From Pyrocephalus nanus (Eukaryota; Chordata; Aves; Passeriformes; Tyrannidae), in the NCBI GenBank assembly GCA_038380795.1, contig CM076262.1:2311845-2375844 (forward strand): DNA of 64,000 nucleotides, in the 5' to 3' direction. Within the stretch, counting starts at the first letter, position 1. Each line of letters begins with the position of its first letter. Of this stretch, positions 51,601 through 62,800 are shown in pieces. Below the pieces are notes generated by a model, which was not told the DNA's origin, ran no database searches, and was given only the letters and a program-made list of their open reading frames with translations. The position numbers and the translations under genes are program-made.

Positions 51601-53814
51601 CATATGCTTCTTAGAAGCAATTCTTACACAAAAACTTTGAAGTTTTCCCTTGGAAAAGAACTGTATCAAACAATTCTCATCTTGGTCTAGCATCAAGTTT
51701 CCACTGTTCCTTTATCAAAACAGGTACATAGGGTACACTTGCACTGTGAGTGATCTGACTATAAGATAGATTCCCCTTCTGTGTAACTTTTACAAAATCT
51801 GTTTACTAGACTAATAAAATTATTACCTTTTCCATTTTTTTTCCTCTCAATCCTAACTTGCAACTGTACTTCATAATTGGAACTGCCAAAATAGGAGTTG
51901 AAAATAACTTATGGCTTACTTTGCTCTTGGGTTCTTGATTCTTACCTTTTACCTCAGCTGTGAATGTTTACTGTCTTCATAGAAATCTTAAAGTTGTTGT
52001 TATTTCTTTTATTATGTCATAGGTTACATATATAAGAATGTCTATAATTACCCATGATTTCTAGAAATAATATCCTCTCTTTTTTTGCCCAATTTCCTCT
52101 ACATTTTCCGTTTTTTTTAATCAGTATGACATTGGTCTGACTTCTGTAGTTACTGCTAGATTCTATCTCTTAACTTGACATAATTAGGAAAAAATGTTTA
52201 ACCATTATTCTTTTGATCTGCTGGAGTTTGTAAAAAACAGAACTGAAGGTGTGGGGGACTGCTGATAAAAAAATCTCATCTTTCACTTACAGAATAGTTT
52301 TGTGTCCTTCCCTTTCAGTAACCATTCCAGAAGGACAATTTAGTCAGTCCTTAACGCTCCTCACTCCTGATGTGGTAAATTGTATGGGAAACGGATGACC
52401 CGGAATAAAACTAACCCAGCAAAAAGGAAAAAAGGTGTGTGAGTTTTTTCTTATTTGTGTATGTTTGTTTGATTGTTTGGGTTTATATGGATTTTGTTTG
52501 GTTTTGCTTTTGGTTTTTTAATCTACATCACTTCTGTGATGTAGATATATCACATCCAACAGGTATTTCTTTCCTTTCTCAGTCTCTCAAGGCAGCCCTT
52601 GCTGGCCAGCTTGCCATGATATGCCCTGACCTACGTCATCACATATAATCACTGTGTGGCAGAACCCAAATGCGACATAGCAGTGTAATATTCAGAGGAT
52701 TCTTGAGTCAAATGAGGAGCTTGATACTTAATCTAGTTTGCATGATATTCTGCACAACCAGTGCAATTAGGGTGAGGACATGTGGGAGTGAATGGAAAAT
52801 GTTAATTAGTTCCCTAATATGAAATATCAAACAAAGAGTTGCTCAAGATGGTGTCTTTGTCCAAGAATAAGGACTTTCTATATGTCTGGAATTCACATGC
52901 CAGATGTGCATTATGTAATTTTGCAACCAGATCAGCCCTTCAGTTATAAGTGTCAGGCATGTTTGATTCTTTGGAAAAATAAACAGTCTTTTGTACAATA
53001 GCCTGATTGTTAGAACAGCCATGTAACAGCTGGGTAACCTGAGATGAATTCTGTTTCAAGGCAACTAAACCCACATCTCCTGCAAGTCACAGTATAAAAC
53101 TTCAGAGAAGATTCTTGAATGGCAGTGGCCTTAAAGTTGGGACAGTTAGCTAACTTCTGTGCTCCATCTGAGAACAGCAGCATTCCTGGACCTAGCAGAA
53201 TTCCTCAAACCTGAGGAGTGTTTCTTGAATAAAAATGCAGCCTCTCAGATTTGATACCAGTTAGGTGGAAATGTTTTGGAGGTCACTCTCTTTATATCAG
53301 CCTGGGCTCCTGTACAGTTTTGGAGAGCCCTTTAGTTAAAAAACATCTGATAGTAGCCCCTAGCCAGAGGAAAATCACATGGATATCCATCAGCTGAATT
53401 TCCACACTAGATTTTACTGTCAATAAAGAAGCATTCACTCAGCTTGTTTGTCTGCTTTCTGTATATGGTATTCAGATAATGAAAACCTGCATTGTTTTCC
53501 TATTTTGTTGTATAACGAGTGATTTGGGCAGCTTCTTCATGGCTGCCTCTTGAACTGTTTTGTTTGAACTTATCTGAATTTTAAAGCCCATGTAGAACCT
53601 GCAGCTATCATTACCAGTCCTGGAAGATTAATTTTTTAAATGCACAAATATTTGGACACTAACTGCTTTATCATGGGTTCCACAATGTGTAGAGCTCATA
53701 AGGATTGACTTGATAACACAGGATGACCTGTTTAAAAAAGGCCAATGGACCTCACTGAAATAAAACCCATTTGAAGTACAACAGATACTTTAAAAAAATA
53801 CAACATTATTGAAA
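45663..53814. other. AT-rich gene desert
   Basis: About 8 kb without a supportable gene. Simple sequence includes C-rich DNA at 47024-47054, poly(A) at 48076-48093, poly(T) at 50657-50672 and a GT-rich stretch at 52436-52516. CpG words cluster locally at 46005-46052. A perfect hairpin lies at 52521-52546. Open frames are under 112 codons and match nothing known. Confidence 0.5.
52521..52546. repeat. Perfect 11-bp inverted repeat (hairpin)
   Basis: ATCTACATCAC and GTGATGTAGAT are perfect reverse complements separated by TTCT. No T-run follows and there is no gene beside it, so no terminator role is implied. Confidence 0.9.
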
Positions 53815-54140
53815 AGTTCTTTGAATAATCCATGAAAATCTTTGTTACGTTGTTCTATTGGCTAATTACCCTCACTGTCAGAAAAATGCACCTAATTTTT
53901 AGCCTAATATTGTCAAGTCTCAATTTCCAACTATTGGATCTTATTACATTTTTGTTAGCTTGATTGAAGACCCATCTTATTATGAAATTTCTGTTACCCA
54001 TGTAGATATTTAAAGACTGTGATTAAGTTATCTCTCGATAAATTAAGTAGACAACATCTCTTGAACCTTGCACTGGAAGATATATTTTTCAGCCTCATTT
54101 TCCAGGCTTTTCCCTAAAATCTCTATAACTTTTCATCAGA
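53815..54140 (-). mobile_element. Ancient L3/CR1-like LINE fossil
   Basis: The plus strand shows the reverse-complement landmarks of the old amniote CR1 lineage (L3-like). They occur in the expected order: GTTCTATTGGCTAATTACCC, then CAACTATTGGATCTTATTAC, then CCCATGTAGATATTTAAAGA followed by CTGTGATTAAGTTATCTCTC. These words are found in L3/CR1 relics of mammals and reptiles alike. Divergence is high and no frame survives. Boundaries are approximate. Confidence 0.75.
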
Positions 54141-57100
54141 TTTCCTTCATTATAAAAAGATGAATTGGACAAATATTTAAATAGTTTTGATATGTTAAAA
54201 AAGACCAACTTCTTCTGCTTCTTAAGTTACAACATATGTAAATGAGGATTTTATTAAACCTGTAAAAGAAAATATAGCAAACTGAGAGCTCCAGGATGCA
54301 GATCCAAAAAACAGGCCAATCTTTATAGTATTTTTTTCATTTGGAGAATTGCTCATTCTCTAGATATGATCTGCATTTTTCGCACATGTATGACTTCATA
54401 TTTAGCCATTTAAAAATACATCTTTTTATTTATCTGAAAAATTAAGCAATGTAGTTGGTTATTTTGTAACACTGACATACTCTATGTAATGTTTACCATT
54501 TTTTAGGGTTTAACATTAGTATTTCTTTGGTATCTAGGCCTTTGCTTGTAACTCTAGAAAGTCTCAGGGCAATGTGAAGATATGTCAAACATCTTACTCA
54601 AACATACATCTACTAACATTTTTACTGTTCTCAACCAAATTCATAAGTAAATGAGTTTGTGAAGATTAATTTTCCACAAATGTTTGTGGTTAGCATTTAT
54701 GTAGTTTAATATTGTTTGCTTTTATTGCACTCATTTGATATCTATTGTTCTATGAATTAGTACGAAGTGGAGACTCTACCTCCTGGGCATGGGTTGCCTC
54801 CTACATGTCATTCAATGTACAGCAACAGCCAGTTTTCTGATTTATAACTTTCTTGTAAACTCTTTATTTATTTTACCTGTGTTTTACCCAGTCATAGGCA
54901 GTCCAGTGTAAGTGGACAAGGGTAGAAAGGGCTTCCTAGCCCTGTGGTTTCAAATCTCCCTATTTTCCTCTCAGAAGGTCAATTGCAAAAGACCTCCTGT
55001 GAAATCCTCAGTCAGTCACTTTAAAACAAATGTCATCTTGCTTCTTGTATCCCAGGTGAAACAGCGAAAGTTCGGATCCCCTGGAACTAAAAAAACCTGA
55101 GCTCTGGGCCAGTTTTTAAAGATCACATTTATATCCCCTACAATGTTGAGAGCTTCTATAAGACAGAAGGAAGATTGCGAATCAGTACCTTTTCTTTCCT
55201 GTAAGCTTCTCCTCTGTTTTTGGCTGAACATTTCACCTTTCTGTGTGTTTTTGGGCTTGCTCTACAGCCATCCAGTGGTAGTCTTAAAGTAAATAAAGTG
55301 AAGGGTATAGTTCAAGTAACTACCATTTTTCTTCCAAATATCTCAGGTTATTTTCTGAAGGAATATTTGCCATGGACTGAGGAATATTAGACTGTGGCAT
55401 GACATCAAAACAGAGATTAAATAGTATTACAGAACATTACTTCTTGTGCAGATAATTACAGAAAGATGTAGACATTTAGCAAAAGGACTTGTATTAGCAG
55501 TAAAAGGCTCATGGCTAAATGCTTGTGCAAGGATTAGGAAGTTTTCAGATTTTAAAATTTTATTGAAGGGGCAGTAATGCAGCATCACATGGCAAAGCCC
55601 TCTTTTTCTACAAAATAGATGTAATATAGGCAGTATTAGAGAAAATATCTTCCCTTTTTCTCAGTGGAAAGCATCATGATGTTCTTCATTGACCACTTCG
55701 AGCCAGGAGAAGGTATTCACCTCCTATCATTCAAGATAAAAATGGAGAGAAGATAAACATGAAGAAGCTTCTTCTGGCAGGTCCTCTCCTCTCTTTCCTT
55801 AAATCAGTGTTGTGAAGTGGGAAGTATGAAAGCTGAGCAGAATGAACACAAAGTTCTTCCACTTCTCAGAGGAAAAAGGCATGTGCATTGTATCGCAAAG
55901 TGAGACTCACAGGAGCAAAAGAAGGGTCCTGAAATGGCACTTCACTGGGCTAAAATAAATTTTCAGTAAGGAATAGGAGCAAATGCTCACCTTCCATGTA
56001 AATCTCCACATCCAGCTCAGGCATTGCTTCAGGGACCACAGCTGAAGGGCACTTGGAGGGGCCGGAAGCAGAGTGAGAGAAAAGGTGGTCATCCTCTCTT
56101 TGTGACAAGGCATTTCAGAGAAGAGATTTCAATGAAAGAGAAGCTCTGGATCCTGTGAACTGTGAACTGTGAAAGAAAGATGGGGAAATCTATATCTTGA
56201 CAAAAGAAGCTGAAAGGAAGATTGTTGGGGTTTGTAAAGTGACATGTGTGACATGGGGGGGGGCAATGCAGAAGAATAGCACTCATTTTCAGGTAGCACA
56301 AGGGGCTGTTGGTGTGTGTGGTGAAGATGAGTTCAGCATGACCAGAGAGTTCCCACAGAGAAGATACAGGATTGAATTTAATTAGGAAAGTACACATGAA
56401 CAGTATGTAGGTGAGGTATAATGGCAAACTTCCTCATCTGCTTTGCACTTATCAGTCCTGTAGCATCTTCACTGGGACAAACAGCAGTGGCAACTTTTTG
56501 CAGCAGAGATGTTTAAAAGGGTACAAATTAAAACCAAACCAAAGCAACAATTTAACAATTCATAGCACAAATTAAAGATGTATTATTTTACTTTGTGATT
56601 ATGCAAAAGATTTGCACTGAAAGCCAGAAAAAATATGCCATTATCTATTTCACAAGAAATACATTAAAAAATCACCTTTGAGCAATAATTGCTTTATTTA
56701 AATTCTATTTATTGGGTGTTAAGTTATAACTGGGGCTTTATAATTTGATTAAATACAAAATTATTTTAATGTTCCATTTCCAAAATTGAGGAAAGTATTG
56801 GGGAAATTGATTAGAAACTAGAAAAGAAAAATAAAAACCTCAAGACTCAAGACTCAAACATAAAAAGAGAAATTAAAGTGTCATATGAAATCTCATTTTG
56901 TTTTATATTGATTCCATTCATTCACAAAGGATGAAGTTTCAAGTGTTACTAATAAAATGAGCATTTTAAAAGGCTACAAAATAATGTAACACTGCAAAAT
57001 TATAACAGATTGCTAAGTTTTAAAAACATATTGGTACACTTCAAAAATACTCCATTTTTTTGTCTTTTGTTTCTCTTCACAGAAATGGCTGCAGTTCATA

Positions 57101-58651
57101 TGTCAATGGAAATAATGAAGAGTAACTCAGGCTTTTAGTCTATAGGTCTGATAACATCCCACACTGCTAGCAACAGTAGCTGCAGCAGTATTCTGCACTA
57201 TAGACAGCAGTAATTTACCTCACCAAACACTTCATGATTACATGAGGTTTTAAAGTACAGAATATCACTATCCACTGTGCTATACATAATAATATGCTCT
57301 GATTGTACTTTTAAATATCTTGAAACTCTTTTTTAATATATTTTATATAATATAAAAATATATTTATTTATATTAAGTGCATTAATTTAATCCAGATAAT
57401 ACATTAACTTTAAAATTAGTATAAAGGTAAATTTCTGACAAACTCACCTGAATGGGTGAAACATATTATTACAGCTTTTGTGAACATAATTGTGCTCGAA
57501 AATATGTATATTTTGTTTTAATGTAAAGATTCTTCTTATTTCCCTTACCGAGGATGTTTCAGCCTATGGAACCAACTAAAGTAACTAGATTTTGGCCATA
57601 CACAAAACTGAAAAGCATACCACAGAGAACTGTGTTTTTAAGCCTGCACAGTTATGCCACATTCTCACCTTTATGAGGCATGGCTTGCAGCCATGCAGAA
57701 TGAACAATGTGTGGAGATCAGGAGCTCATGGAAAAATACTTCTAAACCCATAGATCTGGGGCCAGTTGAGCATAAGCATTGACCTTTTAGTCTGAAACAT
57801 TTTACTGAAAAAGTTTTCAAGTACAGTGAAAAACATGGTGACTGAAAGATTCTATGTGATGCCAAATGCTGTTGTTTTTAACAACAATGGCAAAATAAAA
57901 AGTGAAGGTAGTTACCTTCTTCCCTCCCTCCTTTCTTTTTTGCTCTTTTTTTCAGTTCTTTCTTTCGCCCTCCTTTTTTTTTTTTTTTTTTTTTTGGCGG
58001 TGGAAAAGCAGAGAAAAGTTTGAAACAGCAAAATAAATCTGGGAAAGAGTTGTCAGTGTATTAATTAGTAACGGTATTGATAGAGTTATCTTGCTGCACA
58101 CAAATCACTTTTCTCCAACTTCTGTCTGCACTGTCCAAATATGTGCTCCTCTCCCAGTCACCTACCTATGTGCTAGTAGGTGTAGGATTTGTGTGTGTGC
58201 AGGTATTATATGTTAGACAGATCCTTTTTCCAGCAATATTTCTTTTTTTTCCCCTCTCACCTGGACCCATAGTCCCACCATTAACATAATGCCTCCTTTT
58301 GTGCAATGTGACATGAAGGAATTTTCAGGGCCTGGAGTTACTTCTGGAAAAGTCAGGAAAGATTTTTTTAAACACTGGTATTTATTTCCCATAACAATGA
58401 ATCATTTTTGTGGTAAGGGTAATGTCATATGCTGCTATGAATTATGCCTCAAAATGCATACAAGTGCATGTCTTTGGTGGAAGGTCTTTTCACTTTTTAG
58501 CATTTCATCAGTGTGGAACTTTGAATGGTGATATCAAAGAAGGAAAATCTGCCACGAACATGATTTCAAGCATTGGCCTAGCTCAACAAGAAATGAATAG
58601 CTGAATAGATGGAAATGGTGTTGATGCTTCAAAATTACTAGGAGCCAGAAA
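54141..58651. other. AT-rich gene desert
   Basis: No gene recognised. It contains CTGTGAA repeated three times at 56154-56174, a G9 run near 56257-56265, AT-rich DNA at 57335-57376, and a pyrimidine-rich stretch ending in 22 T at 57974-57995. The plus and minus frames at 56089-56427 lie antisense to each other and match nothing known. Confidence 0.5.
57974..57995. repeat. 22-nt poly(T) run
   Basis: An uninterrupted T22 closes a pyrimidine-rich stretch that begins near 57918. It keeps open the 65-codon frame that crosses it. Confidence 0.95.
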
Positions 58652-59230
58652 ATGCAAAAAAAAACCCCAGAAACAAACCCTTCTGTATTTCAGCCAGATG
58701 GCTGCAAGATGACTTCAAGAAAGACAGTACTCACTGGCAATGTGTCCTTGCACCAAAGAGAGAAAAAACCCAGTTATCCCTTGTCTTCTTCTGAGTTCCA
58801 GAGTCCCCTTCTACCTGACAGCCTAGATGTGAAGCTTAACCAGACTTTTATTGCTCCCTGGTTTGCATCCCTTCCAAGGCTTCCAGCGATTTCATGGCCT
58901 AAGCAGACAGGGCAGCTTTTGCAATCCGCCTGGAGGAATGCTCTCATCCATGAGAATGTTTCACCTTCCCTAGAGTGGAGGGATGCCCAGCAGCATCCAT
59001 GCTGGGAAGCTCTCCAGAGTTTCAGAAACTCTGCCCTTAACGTCATAAGGGAGAGCTCCTATGCCAAGGGGATGCTACTGGGCTTCCTAGGGCTAAGCTG
59101 CTCTCCCACTCGGCGTCCTGTATTTTGGAAACAATGGCAATATCCAGTGCCTCTTACCATGTTTCCAGATAAGTGTTCCAGGAAGAAGTTTCTTTCTCTG
59201 TTCCGATGCATGATTAAAGACATTCTTTGA
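58652..59230 (+). CDS. 192-codon open frame, unrecognised, probably not coding
   Basis: This is the longest open frame in the window, and it lies in a locally GC-richer patch. The predicted product has no signal peptide, no clear membrane segment and no motif I recognise; its C-terminus is basic. Antisense frames of 90 and 71 codons (59046-58774 and 59274-59059) cover much of the same DNA. That points to base composition rather than selection on a protein. A splice-acceptor-like TTCTGTATTTCAG ends at 58693 inside the frame, so a non-coding or spliced exon is an alternative. No Kozak context or promoter directly upstream supports translation. I list it because it is the only frame of this size outside known elements. 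Confidence 0.15.
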   Translation: MQKKTPETNPSVFQPDGCKMTSRKTVLTGNVSLHQREKKPSYPLSSSEFQSPLLPDSLDVKLNQTFIAPWFASLPRLPAISWPKQTGQLLQSAWRNALIHENVSPSLEWRDAQQHPCWEALQSFRNSALNVIRESSYAKGMLLGFLGLSCSPTRRPVFWKQWQYPVPLTMFPDKCSRKKFLSLFRCMIKDIL

Positions 59231-59365
59231 GCTAGCACAGCACACAACAGGTTTTCTCCATCCAGCAATAGCAAAATAATCTCAGCTCCTGAGAGTTTCT
59301 TATCCCCTGGTTGTTTATAATCCCTAATACTATTACAATTTGTTTATTTAGCTCCTAAATACAGA

Positions 59366-59397
59366 TATAAAAGGCAGAATTGTTTCTACTGACGTCA
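59366..59397 (+). promoter_or_regulatory. TATA-like word with adjacent full CRE
   Basis: TATAAAAG (59366-59373) is followed 16 bp later by the perfect palindrome TGACGTCA (59390-59397), the consensus cAMP-response element bound by CREB/ATF proteins. A full CRE contains a CpG and is uncommon in CpG-poor DNA. No transcript can be shown here, so the role is inferred only from the motifs. Confidence 0.3.
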
Positions 59398-61830
59398 TCA
59401 GGGGATGCAATAGCTTTCAGAACAGCTGAATTTTATTCAAAATCTATGCAAAAAAATGACTCTATAAATATTTGCTTTTTTAACACAGTAGATGTACGTC
59501 AGTCTGAGTCTCTGGAGGAGATGAAAAAATTATTTCATATTTGATTTTCTACTTAGGTGGCAGAAGTACACTCCTCAACAATGTAGGCTATCTGCCTAAA
59601 CAGTGGGAGTTACCTTTTGAATTGAAAGACTTCAAAAATTAATTACCTTTTTTCAACTGTCTTTCTGTCATTTACAAATTATCCAAGGATACAGTCAAGT
59701 CTGATACATTGCTATGCCTCATTGCAGTTCTGAATGAATGTTTATGGCTAAGTAATACATCCCTGGATAACAGATTTGGAATGGAAATACTGACCTAATG
59801 TTGTAAACTGTTCCTGTAATATAAGACAATTAATTCTCCTGTTTTGTCTTAATATTTTTGTTCTGGTTTGTTTGATTGTTTGATTTTTATTTTATATTTT
59901 ATTTTAATTTGGTAAAAGCTATATCCTGATTTGTTAAACTTTGAGGAACTCAAAGTATAGGAGCTTCACAAAAACCTTAGCATTCTTGTTAGCTTTCCTT
60001 GACCCTGGAAATGTCTACCTGAAATATTTGGAAGTAATGTCCTTATTACTGTCTTGTAATCACCTTCTAATACATTTTATCCTCTTGTTTCTAACATATC
60101 CCCTTTTTTTCAAATACTTTCCTAATTTTGCATTGAAAACATAAAGTAGGACTCCTACGAAACCCTTGAACTCCAGGAGCATCAGCCACCATGTCACTTA
60201 TGTACCCAGATCAGAACTCCAGCTCTATTCAGCAAAAGACCTACCTAATTTCTTCTCCTAAAGGCTTTGTCTTACCTGGGGCCTTTGAGTCCAACTCTGC
60301 AATCCTTATACATACAAGCAGCCCTTTTTGTCCTTATATGAATAAGAGTTAACTATTTGTGCATGTAAAGGTTGCAAGGTGAGTCCCTTTGAATATCATT
60401 ATCCCAAATATAATAACTGTTTGTTTTAAAAGACAACATAACTCTTGTGCTGCCTTTTAAAAACCAACCCATATTACTCAATAGAGAATTCTGGTGGAAA
60501 AAAGTGCATTAATGTTGCATTTTGAAAGCAGGCAAAGGTCATACGAATGTTGCCCAAGATTTTTGATTGAGTAATGTGCTTTGGAACAACTTGCTGTAAT
60601 TCTTTGGCAGAACACTCTTTATTGTTCAAGTGAAATTTTTCACAGTTAATAAGATGGTCAGTTGCAGATATTGAAAATATTTGCCCTGCCAAATACCACA
60701 ACAGTGAAAACTCTCAAGTTGGTTGAATAAAGAAGCAGAAATCATTCCAACGAACTTCTTGACAGGTGGTGGAGAAATTCCAGAATATTATTTGACCCAA
60801 AATGGAACTGATTATTGATTAGAAGCAAACAAACAGAAAAACTTATTATTGACTATTTTCTGAAGGAAATTGCCAAAATTTTTTTATTATGGTATTTGCA
60901 AGGAACTGTTTGACAGAGCAAAACTGCTTGATGGTTGAGGTTTTTCAAGAAGATGCTATAGTTTATCCAGGTATTTCTCTTCATGCATAGCCTACTTTCC
61001 ATTGGCCACGATACCATCAGTCTTTAAGAAGATTCTCCAGTGATGTCCATGGATAATTCTGCTTAGAAAGCTCTTGTTAATTTCTTCTGCTTTGCAAGCA
61101 GAAAAAGCATATGGATCACAGTAATGAAACTGAATTTGGACAATAAAACCCTAAAAATCTGCATGAGTGTGCAATAATTCAGGAACAAATACTGCTTTCA
61201 GAAACTAATATGCTTGCCTAATATGGACAAAAAATGTTGGTGTAATTGAAAATACAACCCAACTTTGCTGCAACTGTTTACAAATGATCTTCATGTGTCC
61301 TACCCCCATGTTCTGTAGGGCAGAAAAATGTTTTTCTGATATTAGCGTCTCTGGACTTTGCCTGCTTCCAGCAATCTGAACTATGTCTTTGCTGTAAATT
61401 ACAAAAGACACACTGACACTACACTGAAATCTCTTGTAAAAATTGTGCTCAAATTCTATATTAACTTGTGCACAAAAAATACACAGTTGTCTTCATTGTT
61501 TTCATGAATTTCAGGCAATGAACATGGCAATAAATAATTCTCTTCTTATCATGGAACATGAATAAGTATCTTAGAGAACCTAAATCCAAACCTGATTTAA
61601 ATTTGGGAAGAACGTGGCAACAACAGCAGCAGAAGCTTTGTAGAGTAAAATATATTCAGCCAATAGTGAATAACACATTACCCCAACAACCAATCCTCCT
61701 TTTCCAATGAAAAGAGCAACTGGACTCTTACACAAAGTCTGAACTCACTGTTTACATCCTGAGGGTGAAAAAAAGAGAAGATACTTAGCATACACTAGTT
61801 CCAGGGATAAAATATCTATACTTGGCAATT

Positions 61831-61846
61831 GTGTGTGTGTGTGTGT
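61831..61846. repeat. (GT)8 microsatellite
   Basis: Eight GT units stand between TTGGCAATT and TACTTAATC. Confidence 0.9.
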
Positions 61847-61919
61847 TACTTAATCTGTTTCCCACCCTCTGCCCCTCCCCCCCCAAAAACCCACCCAAAA
61901 ATATATAGAGAGAAAAACA

Positions 61920-61954
61920 TTAACTACAGTGTGGTTAAAACAGTGTAGTTAAAA
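61920..61954. repeat. Tandem and inverted duplication with RUNX-like word
   Basis: CAGTGTGGTTAAAA (61927-61940) is followed at once by CAGTGTAGTTAAAA (61941-61954), 13 of 14 bases identical. In addition, TTAACTACA (61920-61928) and TGTAGTTAA (61944-61952) are perfect reverse complements. TGTGGTTA is the word bound by RUNX proteins in many enhancers. Function here is only inferred. Confidence 0.6.
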
Positions 61955-62149
61955 TTCAAATCAGTGCTGTACACTACAGACCTGTTGTGTTCAGCCTACT
62001 TACCCACTGAAGCTAAGACGCTCAGGACTTTCAAGAATGCCCACCCAGGAGATAAGACCGTAAGGACTGAACTTGGGAATGTTGAATATGCAACCAGGTT
62101 AATTGTGTACAGCATCTGGGAAGCCTCAGCTAATTCCTGCAGAGGCTCC

Positions 62150-62800
62150 GACGTTTGTTCACGATGGAGGGAAATCGAGTCGTTAAAATACAAAGCAAAA
62201 CCAGGGACAAACCCTGATGGTTCAGCCCAAGTGAGTGAGTATCCCCGGTGCTAAAAGGCTCAGGAGAGCGTGCCAGGGATCGTACCAAGTTTTATCATAA
62301 GAGGCTTTGTGGAACCGTAGCTGCTTGTTCCTCGGATCACTGTCTGAGAGAGAGACTGAGACCCGAGCGGAGCTCTGCCGCGGGTGGTACCTCTGTGCTG
62401 CTGGCCCCGAGCTTTAAAGCTCCCCGTCCCCTCTCAGGCACACGCCTGCACCCTAAGCCGCAAACTTGCGGGGCTGGCCAGCCCTGGCCGGAGTAGCCGT
62501 GTGCATGGGTGCGGGGGTGGCCGCCGGCCCGGGCCACTCGCAGGGTCGTAGTGCCGGGGAACGACCGGGCCCTGCCGAGGAGTCCTCGCCAGCCCGCACC
62601 GGGCCCTGCGGCCCCCGCGCCTCCGGTCGGCTAAGCCCGGGCCAGCGGGGGAAAACCCCGCTTCTCTTCCCCTGCGAGGGCCGAGGGCTCCGATTGCCCT
62701 GCCGGGCTGCTTAAAGCGTGTCACGTTCCTCCCTTCCAGGTGCTCGGTAACCGGCCACGCACAGGGTTAACAGCATCCGCGGTCGGACAGTATGTGTTTA
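62150..62800. promoter_or_regulatory. CpG island, candidate promoter
   Basis: GC content rises abruptly from the AT-rich background. Counting by eye, 62341-62820 has about 46 CpG dinucleotides in 480 bp, close to the number expected by chance for its GC content, so CpG is not depleted as it is elsewhere in the window. It lacks transposon similarity. In vertebrates this pattern usually marks an unmethylated promoter or a developmental regulatory region. No TATA box is evident. Several frames are open on both strands (for example 62248-62496, 62466-62714 and minus 62724-62434), as expected for GC-rich DNA, and none is recognisable. Direction of transcription cannot be set from the sequence. Confidence 0.75.

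Larger units (their letters stand above)
59398..62149. other. AT-rich intergenic DNA before the CpG island
   Basis: No gene recognised. A short (GT)8 repeat lies at 61831-61846 and a C-rich stretch at 61860-61900. CCAAT words occur near 61660-61710. A tandem/inverted duplication at 61920-61954 is listed separately. Confidence 0.5.

Noticed and set aside
62248..62724. Several frames on both strands in the CpG island
   Set aside because: GC-rich DNA has few stop codons. The products are Gly/Pro/Arg/Ala-rich, mutually overlapping and unrecognised.
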